A stretch of 47,050 nt of DNA from Desulfovirgula sp. (GCA_020725625.1 DYET01000124.1:1-47050); one strand, 5' to 3'; shown: positions 1-8,539, counted from the stretch's first letter. Translations and numbers: made by a program. The notes: generated by a model not told the origin, from the sequence alone.

Positions 1-723
1 CAGGAGGACATCCGGCTTGGTGGCCAGCACTGCGGTGAGCTGGGATGAGAAATCGGTCTCGGTGTAGTAGTTGGCGGGCTTATCCGCGGTAATCGTGCCG
101 CCCTTCTTGGTCCAGTGTTCCTTGAAGGCGGTTCTCCACTCGTCGCCGTAAGCTCCCAATGTCACCACCATGCCGGCCTTCTTCCATCCCTGGGCCATGG
201 CGAACTCGGTGAAGGAGTTTACGTATGCCGTGAACGGGGGAGGAATGGCCACCACCAGCTTGTTGTTGAGCTGGACGACCTTCGGGGTGCTGGTATAAGC
301 CATCATTATGAACTCGTTGCCCTTCTCCTGGTTGATCTGCATCATGGGGGCAGTGGTGTTGAAGACCGGGTTGAATACGGCCGGCGCCTTGAACTGGTTG
401 CGGAACCTGCGGGCGTTGTTCACGGCGTTGGTGGGGTCGGCCATGTCGTCGAGCTTTTCCAGCTTGAACACATACTTCTTGCCGCCCACGGTGATGCCGC
501 CGGCGCTGTTTATTTCGTTGATGGCCATGTCAATTCCGTTCACGCAGTCCTGGCCGTACTCCGCGGCCGGGCCGCTAAGGGGACCGGTATAGCCGATGAC
601 CACTTCCTTGGGTTTTTCACCTGCTGCGGGGGCCGGCTTTTCCTCCTTTTTGGACCCGCACCCGGCGGTCACCAGAATCAGTCCCAGGACCAGTGCCAGG
701 AACACACCGAAAATACGTTTCAT
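1..723 (-). CDS. Branched-chain amino acid ABC transporter substrate-binding lipoprotein (LivJ-type), 3' truncated by window edge
   Basis: The minus strand is open for 241 codons from an ATG at 723 to the window edge; the C-terminal part lies outside. The start has a ribosome site AAGGAG at 737-742. The N-terminus is a lipoprotein signal: MKR, a hydrophobic stretch, then a TAGC lipobox, followed by a Lys/Pro-rich linker. The mature part begins VVIGYTGPLSGPAAEYGQ and continues with GIDMAINEIN and a GG-containing strand, which is the classic type 1 periplasmic-binding fold of Leu/Ile/Val and amide binding proteins. It would sit on the outer face of the membrane and deliver a ligand to an ABC permease that should lie beyond the left edge. 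The ligand cannot be read from the sequence; short-chain amides, urea or branched amino acids are all possible in this family. Confidence 0.88.
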   Translation of the reverse strand, partial: MKRIFGVFLALVLGLILVTAGCGSKKEEKPAPAAGEKPKEVVIGYTGPLSGPAAEYGQDCVNGIDMAINEINSAGGITVGGKKYVFKLEKLDDMADPTNAVNNARRFRNQFKAPAVFNPVFNTTAPMMQINQEKGNEFIMMAYTSTPKVVQLNNKLVVAIPPPFTAYVNSFTEFAMAQGWKKAGMVVTLGAYGDEWRTAFKEHWTKKGGTITADKPANYYTETDFSSQLTAVLATKPDVLL

Positions 724-1064
724 TAAAACCCACTCACTCCTTTTTTCTTTTAATTCTGGCGGATAAGATTATTTGCTGTCTCGAAACACCTCCCCCGGTA
801 GTGTGTTTGATTGTCAAAGCCCCGGAAACCCGCACATATTGTATTGTGTGGTTAAGGACACGGAGACCAAAAAATCGACAATATATAAAAAAGGGCAACA
901 GTTGTCATTATTCTGAATCTTAAGTATATAGCAAAAGACATGCCATAGGGAGGATTAATCCGCTAACAGCAATTAATCAATAATAAAAAGGTATTTTTTA
1001 ACCTTTAATTGTCAGTAATATTTTGACTTTTTTTATGTGTAAGTGTTGAGAAATTAAACGCGGT
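724..1064. other. AT-rich intergenic region without a supported gene
   Basis: I see no convincing coding frame here on either strand. The stretch from about 830 to 1064 is markedly AT-rich and should contain the promoter of the minus-strand lipoprotein gene, but I could not identify a -35/-10 pair that I would defend. Confidence 0.5.
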
Positions 1065-1098
1065 AAAAACAAGAAAATCCCACAGACCTGCTGTGGGA
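1065..1098 (-). terminator. Intrinsic terminator of the 54-aa gene
   Basis: A perfect 8-bp stem (TCCCACAG at 1078-1085 with CTGTGGGA at 1091-1098, 5-nt loop) is followed on the minus strand by a T-rich tail (complement of 1065-1077). It begins 6 nt past the stop codon of the small minus-strand gene, so transcription of that gene very probably ends here. Confidence 0.85.
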
Positions 1099-1103
1099 GC
1101 CTT

Positions 1104-1268
1104 TCATTTTGACCAGGACTTCAGGGTATGGTAGTTGTGGTTCAGGGATCCGACAAGCGACGCCATTAGATCCCCTTCCTCCTTTAAAATCTCAACCCTT
1201 ATCAATTCCGCCTGGTAGAAGGGTTCTTCCAGGAAGCGCTCCACCCAGTATTTAATTCTGGCAAACAT
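1104..1268 (-). CDS. Small protein of unknown function, 54 aa
   Basis: A 54-codon frame starts with ATG at 1268 behind a good ribosome site (AAAGGAG, about 9 nt upstream) and ends with TGA at 1104, immediately before a strong intrinsic terminator. The protein begins MFARIKYWVERFLEEPFYQ and ends HTLKSWSK. It has no signal peptide or membrane segment and looks like one or two amphipathic helices rich in Glu, Leu and aromatic residues. I recognise no family. The combination of ribosome site, frame and terminator argues that it is a real translated gene with its own transcript. The promoter should lie at 1270-1400 but was not resolved. Alternative: the unit could be a small regulatory RNA with a fortuitous frame, though the ribosome site makes that less likely. 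Confidence 0.6.
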   Translation of the reverse strand: MFARIKYWVERFLEEPFYQAELIRVEILKEEGDLMASLVGSLNHNYHTLKSWSK

Positions 1269-1531
1269 CTATTAACATCTCCTTTAACATCAATAATTTA
1301 TTATTTTCATTTTCATCTTACTCCCGGCAGTAAAAAAAATAAATTGTCCGCCGTTTAAATGTTGATAGCCGGTGTCCACCGTTTCACAAGGCCTCCGCCG
1401 CGCCGCTCGGCAAGGCGAAGGTTTCACAAAGGTCTTTAAAAACTTTTTCGGCTGCCGAACCGTGCCGTGGTTTCCGTCGTCAATTGGGTATAAAAAGGAA
1501 ACCCCTTCTCAGGGATGAAAGGAGGCCGAAA

Positions 1532-3613
1532 ATGTCTAAATTAAAGACGGTTGCAATTTTTCTCGCCCTGGCGGCGGCTGTCGCACTGACCCAGTATCTT
1601 TTCCCCCGTCAGTCGGTGGCCGAAGAGCCCAGGAGATTCGCCAGCAAGCAGCAGTTGGCCGAATACATCAGATCCGCCGGAATTCTGGCGCGGTTCGGGT
1701 ATGACTATCAAGTACGGGAGCTGAGTATCTCCGGGGTTGTTCAGCCGATGACCAGGAAGGAGGCGGCGGCAGGGTCCCCGGCCATGTCCGCCGATGTCCA
1801 CTCCACCACCAATGTCCAGGTTGAGGGGGTCGACGAGGCCGACGTGGTAAAAAATGACGGGAAATATCTGTACGTCGTTTCGGGCCGCCAGGTCCACATT
1901 CTGGAGGCGTATCCTCCGGAAAGGGCCAGGCTTTTGTCCACCATCAGGTGCGACGGCCGCCCCTCGGAAATGTTGCTGAACGGTTCCAGGCTGGTGGTGA
2001 TCAGCGGGAGGTCTACGGCCCCGGGTACCGCCGTGACCGTCTACGATATCTCCGACCCTGCAAATCCGGCGGAAGTCAGAAGACTGGCCTGGGAGGGCGG
2101 CTTCACCAGTTCCAGGATGATCGGCAATTACGCCTACCTGGTGATAAACATGCCGGTGGCCTTTGAGGGTGATGACGTCAGGCTGCCCCGGCTTACTGAA
2201 AACAACGGGGTCAGGGAAGTCCCCCCGGAAGAAATATACTACTTCGACTGCCCGGACTACTCGTACAGGTATACCTTGATCGTTGCGGTAAACACGGCCG
2301 GCGATGAAGGGGAGTCCTCTTTGAGGACAATTCTAACCGGGGCTTCCCAGAATGTTTACGCCTCCCCCGGGAACCTCTATTTTGCAGGACCCAAGGCTCC
2401 GGACCCGGGCCCCCTCATCGGCGGCCTGATCGAGGGCCTGGCCTCCCTGGTCGGCGGGGAGACCGCAGCTGAGATCAGGACTATCGGGTCATCGGGCTTA
2501 AGTCCCGAAATAAAAATTTCCAGGGTGGAACAGGTCCTCCAGGATTACCTGGCCGGGCTGGACTATGCCGGGGCGGCCGCCCTGGAGGAGAAGACAGACT
2601 GGCTGCGCCGGAAATTTTACCGGGACCTGGCCAGGGAAAGGGACAAGACGGTTATATACAAGTTTTCCCTCCAGGGCCCAGACGTCCGGTACAGGTGCCG
2701 GGGGGAGGTCAATGGAAAACTTCTCAATCAGTTTTCAATGGACGAAGCGGGAGGATATTTCAGGGCGGCCACCACCTCCGAGGCGTTTATACTGAGTGAA
2801 AGGCCGGTCACCCGGAACAATATTTACGTTATGGACGAAAATTTGAATGTGGTGGGCAGGCTGGAGGGGCTGGCCCCGACCGAGCGCATATATTCCGCCA
2901 GATTTATGGGCAGCCGGGCATATCTGGTGACCTTCAGGAGGATCGACCCCCTGTTTGTAATCGATTTGAAGAATCCGGAAAGCCCCAGGGTGCTGGGAGA
3001 GCTGAAAATCCCGGGATATTCCGATTATCTCCACCCGTATGATGATAACCACCTGATCGGTGTAGGCAAGGAGCTTGATCCGGGGCCTGAACCGGCACCG
3101 CTGTTGGTGGAACCGTTCATCCGCAGGCCGGAATTGATCCCGCTCCCGCCGGTAAGGCCGCAGGGCGTCAAGATTTCCCTGTTCGACGTCAGCAACCCCG
3201 CCAGGCCGGTGGAGATTTCAAAGTACGTCGTGGACCACCCGTACTCCGATTCCGAGGTTTCCAGAAATCACCGGGCCTTTCTTTTCAGCCGGACCAGGAA
3301 TCTGGTGGCGCTGCCGGTTTCCTACCCCGAAATGGGACCCGCATCCGGGGAAAAATTAATCCCGCCCCTCCGCAGGCCCTGGCAGGGAATGTACGTTTTC
3401 AGCGTTTCCCCTGCGGGCGGAATAAGCCTCCGGGGAAAGATCAGCCACCCGCCTGCGGCTGACGGCCGGGGCTACGATGTTTACGACCCGGTGAAAAGGG
3501 CGGCCTACATACAGGACGTTTTTTACACGGTTTCGGACGGGGCGGTAAAACTGAGCAGAATCGAGGACCTCAGGGAGATTAAACTGATCCGCCTGCCGCA
3601 GGGGGTCAGGTAG
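1532..3613 (+). CDS. Secreted beta-propeller domain protein (Beta_propel family, PF09826-like)
   Basis: The ATG at 1532 is preceded by AAAGGAGG at 1519-1526, which I prefer over an in-frame TTG at 1484 that has no ribosome site. The 693-aa product starts with a signal peptide or anchor (MSKLK, about 18 hydrophobic residues, then a basic/polar cut region near QSVAEEP). After it comes the family signature TTNVQVEGVDEADVVKNDG, which defines the secreted C-terminal beta-propeller proteins distantly related to WD40 repeats. Repeated blade-like units follow (YVVSGRQVHILE, AYLVTFRRIDPLFVIDL, and others). It probably acts outside the membrane as a scaffold or binding protein; no enzymatic residues are evident. 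It is monocistronic and convergent with the next gene. No terminator was found in the 41-bp gap. Confidence 0.85.
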   Translation: MSKLKTVAIFLALAAAVALTQYLFPRQSVAEEPRRFASKQQLAEYIRSAGILARFGYDYQVRELSISGVVQPMTRKEAAAGSPAMSADVHSTTNVQVEGVDEADVVKNDGKYLYVVSGRQVHILEAYPPERARLLSTIRCDGRPSEMLLNGSRLVVISGRSTAPGTAVTVYDISDPANPAEVRRLAWEGGFTSSRMIGNYAYLVINMPVAFEGDDVRLPRLTENNGVREVPPEEIYYFDCPDYSYRYTLIVAVNTAGDEGESSLRTILTGASQNVYASPGNLYFAGPKAPDPGPLIGGLIEGLASLVGGETAAEIRTIGSSGLSPEIKISRVEQVLQDYLAGLDYAGAAALEEKTDWLRRKFYRDLARERDKTVIYKFSLQGPDVRYRCRGEVNGKLLNQFSMDEAGGYFRAATTSEAFILSERPVTRNNIYVMDENLNVVGRLEGLAPTERIYSARFMGSRAYLVTFRRIDPLFVIDLKNPESPRVLGELKIPGYSDYLHPYDDNHLIGVGKELDPGPEPAPLLVEPFIRRPELIPLPPVRPQGVKISLFDVSNPARPVEISKYVVDHPYSDSEVSRNHRAFLFSRTRNLVALPVSYPEMGPASGEKLIPPLRRPWQGMYVFSVSPAGGISLRGKISHPPAADGRGYDVYDPVKRAAYIQDVFYTVSDGAVKLSRIEDLREIKLIRLPQGVR

Positions 3614-3654
3614 GTAACGGGGGTAAGGGAACTCGCGACGGGACCGGGCTTTAT

Positions 3655-4215
3655 TTAATAAAGATTTCTTTTGATGTAATCCTTTATTTCATTCCAGCTG
3701 AACACCCTGGTTACCATTCCGGGGAGACGCCCGCGGTTGTAAGTGGCGTTCATCAAAAGCACGGGAATGCCGCACGAACTCACCTGGATGGCGTTTTTCT
3801 TGCTGTCTTCGATAAACAGGTCGACACCCAGATCCAGGCAGGCCCGGCGCTTGTCGTGCTGCCCCAGAAGCTTTAACCGGCTGAATGGTATTTCGTGGCT
3901 TTTCAGCCAGGCCGCGGTCTGATCGAGATATTTGGGGGACCGGGCTGAGATCAGATGGATTTCAAAGTCCCCGGCCAGTTCATTTATGCCCGGCACCGCG
4001 CCGGGGTAAGGGGCTGCTTCCTGGATGATTTCCAGTTCCCAGGTCATGATCAGTTTGTCCAGCTGCGCCCGGTTTATCCCGAACATTTTTTTAGGCCTGA
4101 AGTTTGCGAAGTCGGCAAGGGTGTAACCGGTTCCGAAATACTTGTTCAGCTTTGCGATGATTACCGGCTGCGAGTTCGCCACCACACCGTCGATGTCGAT
4201 GCCGATTATCTTCAT
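3655..4215 (-). CDS. HAD-superfamily 5'-nucleotidase-like protein (YqfW / 5'(3')-deoxyribonucleotidase type)
   Basis: The 186-aa protein opens with MKIIGIDIDGVVANS, the HAD motif I (nucleophile Asp and acid Asp as DIDG). Motif II is the Ser of HLISARSPK, and the final acidic motif is DLFIEDSKKNA. Length and motif spacing fit the small cytosolic NT5C/YqfW group of phosphatases that act on nucleotides, with no large cap domain. It is cytoplasmic, with no signal. The start ATG at 4215 has GGAAGGAG about 17 nt upstream, an unusually long spacing. A perfect hairpin at 4253-4280 lies just upstream. It is convergent with the beta-propeller gene and downstream of two small minus-strand genes. The substrate is not predictable from the sequence. 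Confidence 0.75.
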   Translation of the reverse strand: MKIIGIDIDGVVANSQPVIIAKLNKYFGTGYTLADFANFRPKKMFGINRAQLDKLIMTWELEIIQEAAPYPGAVPGINELAGDFEIHLISARSPKYLDQTAAWLKSHEIPFSRLKLLGQHDKRRACLDLGVDLFIEDSKKNAIQVSSCGIPVLLMNATYNRGRLPGMVTRVFSWNEIKDYIKRNLY

Positions 4216-4252
4216 TAGTTGCTGTTGTGCCGCTCCTTCCCGCGGGTCAGAG

Positions 4253-4280
4253 ATCGGGCAGCCTTCGCCGGCTGCCCGAT
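4253..4280. repeat. Perfect 11-bp inverted repeat upstream of the HAD gene
   Basis: ATCGGGCAGCC (4253-4263) pairs perfectly with GGCTGCCCGAT (4270-4280) across a 6-nt loop. No T-run follows on either strand, so a standard intrinsic terminator is not supported. It lies between the stop of the 45-aa gene and the distant ribosome site of the HAD gene. Confidence 0.7.
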
Positions 4281-4352
4281 AGCCCGGTATTCCAAGTGCA
4301 CCCAGGTTATTTCAATAGACTCCTTCAGTACATAAATTGTTGTGGTCAATAA

Positions 4353-4490
4353 TCAGTTGCCGATGGTTTCGTAGTGTTTGGGGTCTTCAATCTGATGGTG
4401 GTAATTTCTAAATTCCATGTGCGCCGTGGCCAGCAATATGGCAACGAGCAGTGAAAAAGCAACTATTTTCCAAAAACTCAACCTGTTCAC
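4353..4490 (-). CDS. Putative 45-aa single-span membrane protein
   Basis: A 45-codon minus-strand frame begins at GTG 4490 and ends at TGA 4353. Two further in-frame GTG codons at 4502 and 4505 would add 4-5 residues. The product begins MNRLSFWKIVAFSLLVAI, a short basic N-terminus followed by a 15-18-residue hydrophobic helix, then a polar His-rich tail (HMEFRNYHHQIEDPKHYET). This has the shape of a small membrane-anchored protein with its tail outside, or of an uncleaved signal anchor. No strong ribosome site is seen (weak GGG-type sequence), which lowers confidence. It sits between the zinc-ribbon gene and the HAD gene on the same strand and may share their transcript. No family is recognised. 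Confidence 0.45.
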   Translation of the reverse strand: MNRLSFWKIVAFSLLVAILLATAHMEFRNYHHQIEDPKHYETIGN

Positions 4491-4631
4491 TCCCGGATTC
4501 ACCACCCTGTTGTGAAAGGGGGACTTCACTTTTTTTCTTTCATTTTTAATTTTAACAAAAATCCAGGGCAGCGGTGAAAATAATTTGGCGGCATGCCGCG
4601 GCCCTGATTCAATAAACAGCTTTGGCGGGCT

Positions 4632-4850
4632 TCAGATTTTTTGCAGGGGAACGTCCAGCCTGGCGTCCCTTCCGCAGGCCGGGCAGGTGAAAAGGTGGGT
4701 ACAGCGGGGGGATTCAAAGGAATTGTTGAAATAAGGGCTGTACGGACCGAGATAGTCGGTTGCCGGGCCCGAATCCACCATTTCTTCTCCGCAGGGACAG
4801 ACAGGGGCGTTTTTCATCAGGCCGGTGCATGCCGGGCACATTGTGGTCAC
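4632..4850 (-). CDS. Small zinc-ribbon-like protein, 72 aa
   Basis: The frame encodes 72 residues with two Cys knuckles near each end: MCPAC at residues 5-8 with CPCGE at about 18-20, and CTHLFTCPACGRD at about 50-60. The paired CxxC/CxC spacing is typical of a small metal-binding ribbon. The middle part contains a Gly/Pro/Tyr-rich segment. The start is GTG at 4850 behind a weak GGGGG sequence, or ATG at 4841. An overlapping frame in another phase has no such pattern. It is cytoplasmic with no signal. The function is unknown; such proteins may bind nucleic acid or protein partners. It is divergent from adhE. Confidence 0.6.
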   Translation of the reverse strand: MTTMCPACTGLMKNAPVCPCGEEMVDSGPATDYLGPYSPYFNNSFESPRCTHLFTCPACGRDARLDVPLQKI

Positions 4851-4985
4851 GGTCGTAACCCCCGGAATAGTTTTTTTAAGGCAGTCATATCATTTCTTCC
4901 GGTCCCGGCGGGTATGCGCAAAAGACGGCATAACCCGGCGGCGTCCGCGGAATAATGAGTTATAGACCATTTTGGAGGTGGGGAT

Positions 4986-7655
4986 GTGGCTTCCGGACCG
5001 GAACGGAAACGTGAAGAAGACGGCTTCCCCCGGATTGACGAACTGGTGTCGGCGGCCCTGGAGGCAGCCGGAGAATTTTTAACCTATGACCAGGAAAGGG
5101 TGGATAAAATTGTCCACGCCATGGCCCTGGCCGGCCTGGACAGGCACATGCCGCTGGCCAGGATGGCGGTGGAAGAGACCCGCCGGGGAGTTTACGAAGA
5201 CAAGATCGTCAAAAACATTTTCGCCACCGAAACCGTGTACCACAGCATCAAGTACAAGAAAACCGCGGGCATAATCAGGGAGAACGAGGAGGAGGATTAC
5301 CTGGAGGTGGCCGAGCCGGTCGGGGTTGTAGCGGCCGTGGTGCCGGTAACCAACCCCACCTCGACCACCATGTTCAAGTCACTGATCTGCATCAAGACAA
5401 GAAACCCGGTTGTTTTCAGTTTCCATCCCGGGGCCGTCCGCTGCAGTTCCGAGGCGGCCCGCACCATGCTGGACGCGGCCGTTTCCGCCGGGGCCCCCCG
5501 GGGGTGCATTTCCTGGATTGAAAGTCCTTCCATAGAGGCCACCAACTACCTGATGAGGCATCCGGGGGTTTCCCTGATCGTGGCCACCGGGGGGGCGGGG
5601 CTGGTGAGGGCGGCGTACAGCGCCGGAAAGCCCGCCCTGGGTGTGGGTCCCGGAAACGTCCCCTGTTATATGGAAAAAACCGCCAATCTCAGGCGGGCGG
5701 TGACCGACCTGGTGATCAGCAAGACCTTCGACAACGGCATGATCTGCGCCTCGGAGCAGTCGCTGATCGTGGACAGGGAAATTGCCGGCCGGGTCATTGA
5801 GATCATGAAGGAATTCGGCTGTTACTTCACCGGGCCCGAGGAGACGGACAGGCTGGAAAGGCTGTTTGTAAAGGACGGCAGCGCCTGTTCCCTCAACCCC
5901 GACGTAGTGGGCCGGTCCGCGCCCGAGATCGCGGCTATGGCCGGGTTTACGGTGCCCCCGGGAACAAAAATACTTGTGGTTCCCTTGTCCGGGGTCGGGC
6001 CCGAATACCCCCTTTCCTTTGAAAAGTTGAGCCCGGTGCTTTCGTTTTATGTTGTCGATTCCACCGCCGGGGGCATCGGACTGTCTGAAAAGGTGGTTGA
6101 GTTCGGGGGATTGGGCCACTCGGCGGTCATTCACTCGGAGGATGAAAGGGTCGTCGTGGAGTTTTCGCGGAGGATCAGGACCGGCCGGATCATGGTGAAT
6201 TCCCCCGCCACCCACGGGGCGATAGGGGACCTTTACAATGTAAACGTTCCCTCCTTCACCCTGGGCTGCGGGTCCATGGGAAGCAACAGCACAACCTCCA
6301 ACGTCAGCGTGGAGAACCTGATCAACATCAAGAGGGTGGCCCGGAGGAGGGAAAAGCTGCAGTGGTTCAGGGTTCCCGAGAGGATTTACTTCGACCATGG
6401 ATCGATCAGCTACCTGAGCAAGCTGCCGGGGATAGAGAGGGCTTTTATCGTCACCGACCCGGTCATCCTCAAGCTGGGTATGGTGGAAAAGGTGGTTTAT
6501 CACCTCAACAGGCGGGAAAAGCGGGTATCGGTGGAGGTTTTCAGCCAGGTGGAGCCGGATCCTTCCCTGGACACCGTCAAAAAGGGCTGTGAGGCCATGA
6601 ATGACTTTAAGCCCGACACGATTATCGCCCTGGGCGGAGGATCGCCCATCGACGCCGCCAAGGCCATGTGGCTTTTTTACGAGCACCCGGAAGTGGAGTT
6701 TGAATACCTCAGGCTGAGATTCCTCGACATCAGAAAAAGGACGTACAAGTTCCCCAAACTTGGGAGAAAGACCGTTTTTGTAGCCATCCCCACCACCAGC
6801 GGGACGGGGTCCGAGGTCACGGCCTTTGCCGTCATCAGCGACAGGGGAAAGCACATCAAATACCCCCTGGCCGACTACGAGCTGACCCCGGACGTGGCCA
6901 TCATCGACCCCAACCTGGCCGCAGGCATGCCCCCGAAGGTGACTGCCGACACCGGTATGGACGTGCTTACCCATGCCCTGGAGGCCTACGTTTCGGTAAT
7001 GGCCTCGGAGTACACCGATGCCCTGGCCCTGAAAGCGGCAGACCTGGTGTTCAGGTACCTGCCCCGGTCCTACCGGAATCCCGGGGACAGGGAAGCCCGG
7101 GAGAAGATGCACTACGCCTCCTGTATCGCCGGGATGGCCTTCACCAACGCCTTCCTGGGTGTGAACCACAGCCTGGCCCACAAGCTGGGAGCCGAGTTCG
7201 GCGTTTCCCACGGCCGGGCCAATGCCGTTCTGCTGCCGTACGTGGTGGCGTACAACGCCAGCCCGCCCGCCAAGTTCACCCCCTTTCCCCAGTACGAGTA
7301 TTTCAGGGCGCCGGAAAAATACCGTGAGGTGGCCTCACACCTCGGTATTGAGGCTTCCACCCCGGAGCAGGGAGTGGTTTCTCTAATCCAGGCCGTCATG
7401 AGGCTGTCCACTGATCTCGACATGCCTCTGAACCTGGCCGGTCTGGGAATCAACGCCGACAAGTTCGCCGGCATGATCCCGTACATGGCCGAGGAGGCCT
7501 TTGACGACCAGGTCACCGGAACCAACCCGAGGAGCCCGCTGATTTCCGAACTGGCCGACCTTTACCGTCTTTCATACGGCCCCCCGTTAAGCGGCGGCAT
7601 CGGGGAAAACCTGGTGGACGCCAAGTACCTGGAGGTTCTCCGGAGAGGCCTTTAA
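4986..7655 (+). CDS. adhE: Bifunctional acetaldehyde-CoA / alcohol dehydrogenase
   Basis: The 889-aa protein has the two-domain AdhE layout. Residues about 20-450 form a CoA-acylating aldehyde dehydrogenase (VPVTNPTSTT; catalytic Cys254 in GMICASEQS). Residues about 465-885 form an iron-dependent alcohol dehydrogenase (GGGSPIDAAKAMW for NAD binding; AIPTTSGTGSEVT; metal ligands Asp and His in GMDVLTHALEA and two His in VNHSLAHKLG and SHGRANA). It reduces acetyl-CoA to acetaldehyde and then ethanol, or runs in reverse, with NAD(H) in the cytosol, usually as spirosome filaments. The start is GTG 4986 behind GGAGGTG at 4974-4980; an ATG two bases upstream is out of frame. The gene is monocistronic and followed by an intrinsic terminator. 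A short charged N-terminal extension (PERKREEDG) precedes the first domain. Confidence 0.96.
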   Translation: MASGPERKREEDGFPRIDELVSAALEAAGEFLTYDQERVDKIVHAMALAGLDRHMPLARMAVEETRRGVYEDKIVKNIFATETVYHSIKYKKTAGIIRENEEEDYLEVAEPVGVVAAVVPVTNPTSTTMFKSLICIKTRNPVVFSFHPGAVRCSSEAARTMLDAAVSAGAPRGCISWIESPSIEATNYLMRHPGVSLIVATGGAGLVRAAYSAGKPALGVGPGNVPCYMEKTANLRRAVTDLVISKTFDNGMICASEQSLIVDREIAGRVIEIMKEFGCYFTGPEETDRLERLFVKDGSACSLNPDVVGRSAPEIAAMAGFTVPPGTKILVVPLSGVGPEYPLSFEKLSPVLSFYVVDSTAGGIGLSEKVVEFGGLGHSAVIHSEDERVVVEFSRRIRTGRIMVNSPATHGAIGDLYNVNVPSFTLGCGSMGSNSTTSNVSVENLINIKRVARRREKLQWFRVPERIYFDHGSISYLSKLPGIERAFIVTDPVILKLGMVEKVVYHLNRREKRVSVEVFSQVEPDPSLDTVKKGCEAMNDFKPDTIIALGGGSPIDAAKAMWLFYEHPEVEFEYLRLRFLDIRKRTYKFPKLGRKTVFVAIPTTSGTGSEVTAFAVISDRGKHIKYPLADYELTPDVAIIDPNLAAGMPPKVTADTGMDVLTHALEAYVSVMASEYTDALALKAADLVFRYLPRSYRNPGDREAREKMHYASCIAGMAFTNAFLGVNHSLAHKLGAEFGVSHGRANAVLLPYVVAYNASPPAKFTPFPQYEYFRAPEKYREVASHLGIEASTPEQGVVSLIQAVMRLSTDLDMPLNLAGLGINADKFAGMIPYMAEEAFDDQVTGTNPRSPLISELADLYRLSYGPPLSGGIGENLVDAKYLEVLRRGL

Positions 7656-7667
7656 TTAATGAAAATA

Positions 7668-7692
7668 AATCCCCTGTGCCAGGGGATTTTTT
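7668..7692. terminator. Bidirectional intrinsic terminator between adhE and spoVT
   Basis: AATCCCCTG (7668-7676) pairs with CAGGGGATT (7680-7688) around a 3-nt loop. A T-run (7687-7692) follows on the plus strand, and an A-rich left flank gives a T-rich tail on the minus strand. It lies between the convergent ends of adhE and spoVT. Confidence 0.9.
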
Positions 7693-7713
7693 GCTTAACC
7701 GGACCAATCCCTT

Positions 7714-8250
7714 TTACTGCTCCATTTGCCTGGCCAGAAAACCGGCAGCGGTCTCTGCCAGCTTCGCTTCCAGATTGGTCATCTGGACCTTTTCCCTAGA
7801 GGCTATGATTACCGTTCCGATGGATGTTCCTTCCGAGATGATGGGTGCTATTACAGCCGCTTCAAAGGCTGACCTCTGGTCTTCGGTGATTGCCACTGTG
7901 GCGGAAAAGACTTCGGCCTTCTTGTTTTCCATTACCTCTTCCACGGCGCTGCTTATGGTTTGATTCAGCAGATCCTTGATGTTTTTACCGGCTACTGCCA
8001 CCACGCTGTCCTTGTCGGTTATTATGGCCGCGTGTCCGAGGGCTTCGTTGAGCGATTCGGCATACTCCTGAGCAAACTGCCCCAGTTCGTTTATGGGGGA
8101 ATACTTCTTGAGCATTATCTGCCCTGCTCTGTCCACATATATCTCCAGCGGGTCCCCGTTGCGTATTTTTAAGGTCCTGCGAAGTTCCTTCGGAATGACT
8201 ACCCTGCCCAGGTCATCTATTCTGCGCACAATACCCGTTGCCTTAGCCAA
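7714..8250 (-). CDS. spoVT: Stage V sporulation protein T, AbrB-family transcriptional regulator
   Basis: The 178-aa protein has an N-terminal AbrB swapped-hairpin DNA-binding domain (MAKATGIVRRIDDLGRVVIP, residues 1-50) and a C-terminal GAF-like domain (about 55-178) with the SpoVT-specific NELGQFAQEYAESLNEALGHAA start. SpoVT modulates SigG-dependent forespore genes and spore maturation. The start codon is TTG at 8250 behind an excellent AAGGAGGTG 8 nt upstream; no ATG fits the conserved N-terminus. The gene is alone on its strand and ends at a shared terminator with adhE. The full family length is present. A SigG promoter is expected upstream on general grounds but I could not find one with correct spacing. 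Confidence 0.95.
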   Translation of the reverse strand: MAKATGIVRRIDDLGRVVIPKELRRTLKIRNGDPLEIYVDRAGQIMLKKYSPINELGQFAQEYAESLNEALGHAAIITDKDSVVAVAGKNIKDLLNQTISSAVEEVMENKKAEVFSATVAITEDQRSAFEAAVIAPIISEGTSIGTVIIASREKVQMTNLEAKLAETAAGFLARQMEQ

Positions 8251-8527
8251 CGAATATCACCTCCTTGTGGTTTGTTAAACTTATGGTTCCTTGTTTTTAT
8301 AAAAAATATGCCATAGAAGGTATAAGCAGAATAAGTAAAATATGTCAGGGACAAGGTGTCCGGGGACGGATTCGTATAGCGGCAAATTCTTCATCAGGGA
8401 ATTGATAGCCGGCGAGTAAACGTGTTGCCGTACTTATCTAAGACACTTTCCTTTGTAGGGGCATGGTGTGATAACTTTACTAATTGCCTAAAACTGAGCG
8501 GTGATCCTCTTTTTTAAAAAAATTTTA

Positions 8528-8539
8528 CAGTGTACACTG
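8528..8539. promoter_or_regulatory. 12-bp perfect palindrome, possible operator
   Basis: CAGTGTACACTG is a perfect palindrome about 75 bp upstream of the predicted -35 of the exopolysaccharide locus, in an otherwise AT-rich stretch. It has the size and symmetry of a dimeric regulator site. The regulator is unknown. Confidence 0.35.

Noticed and set aside
115-726. 203-codon plus-strand frame over the left edge
   Set aside because: Antisense to the clear LivJ-type lipoprotein frame; His/Gly/Val-rich shadow composition.
5379-7211. 610-codon minus-strand frame opposite adhE
   Set aside because: A shadow of the GC-rich adhE codons: Gly/Pro/His-rich, with no domain, no ribosome site and no neighbours on that strand.
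8345-8375. REP/RAYT-like remnant (GGTGTCCGGGGACGG)
   Set aside because: The phrase resembles REP-like elements seen in Clostridia, but there is a single copy, no transposase and no flanking repeat in the window.
8340-8470. c-di-GMP riboswitch in front of the polysaccharide locus
   Set aside because: Tempting because of HD-GYP control, but I could not align the conserved GEMM-I or GEMM-II core elements; it also lies some 230 bp upstream of the gene.
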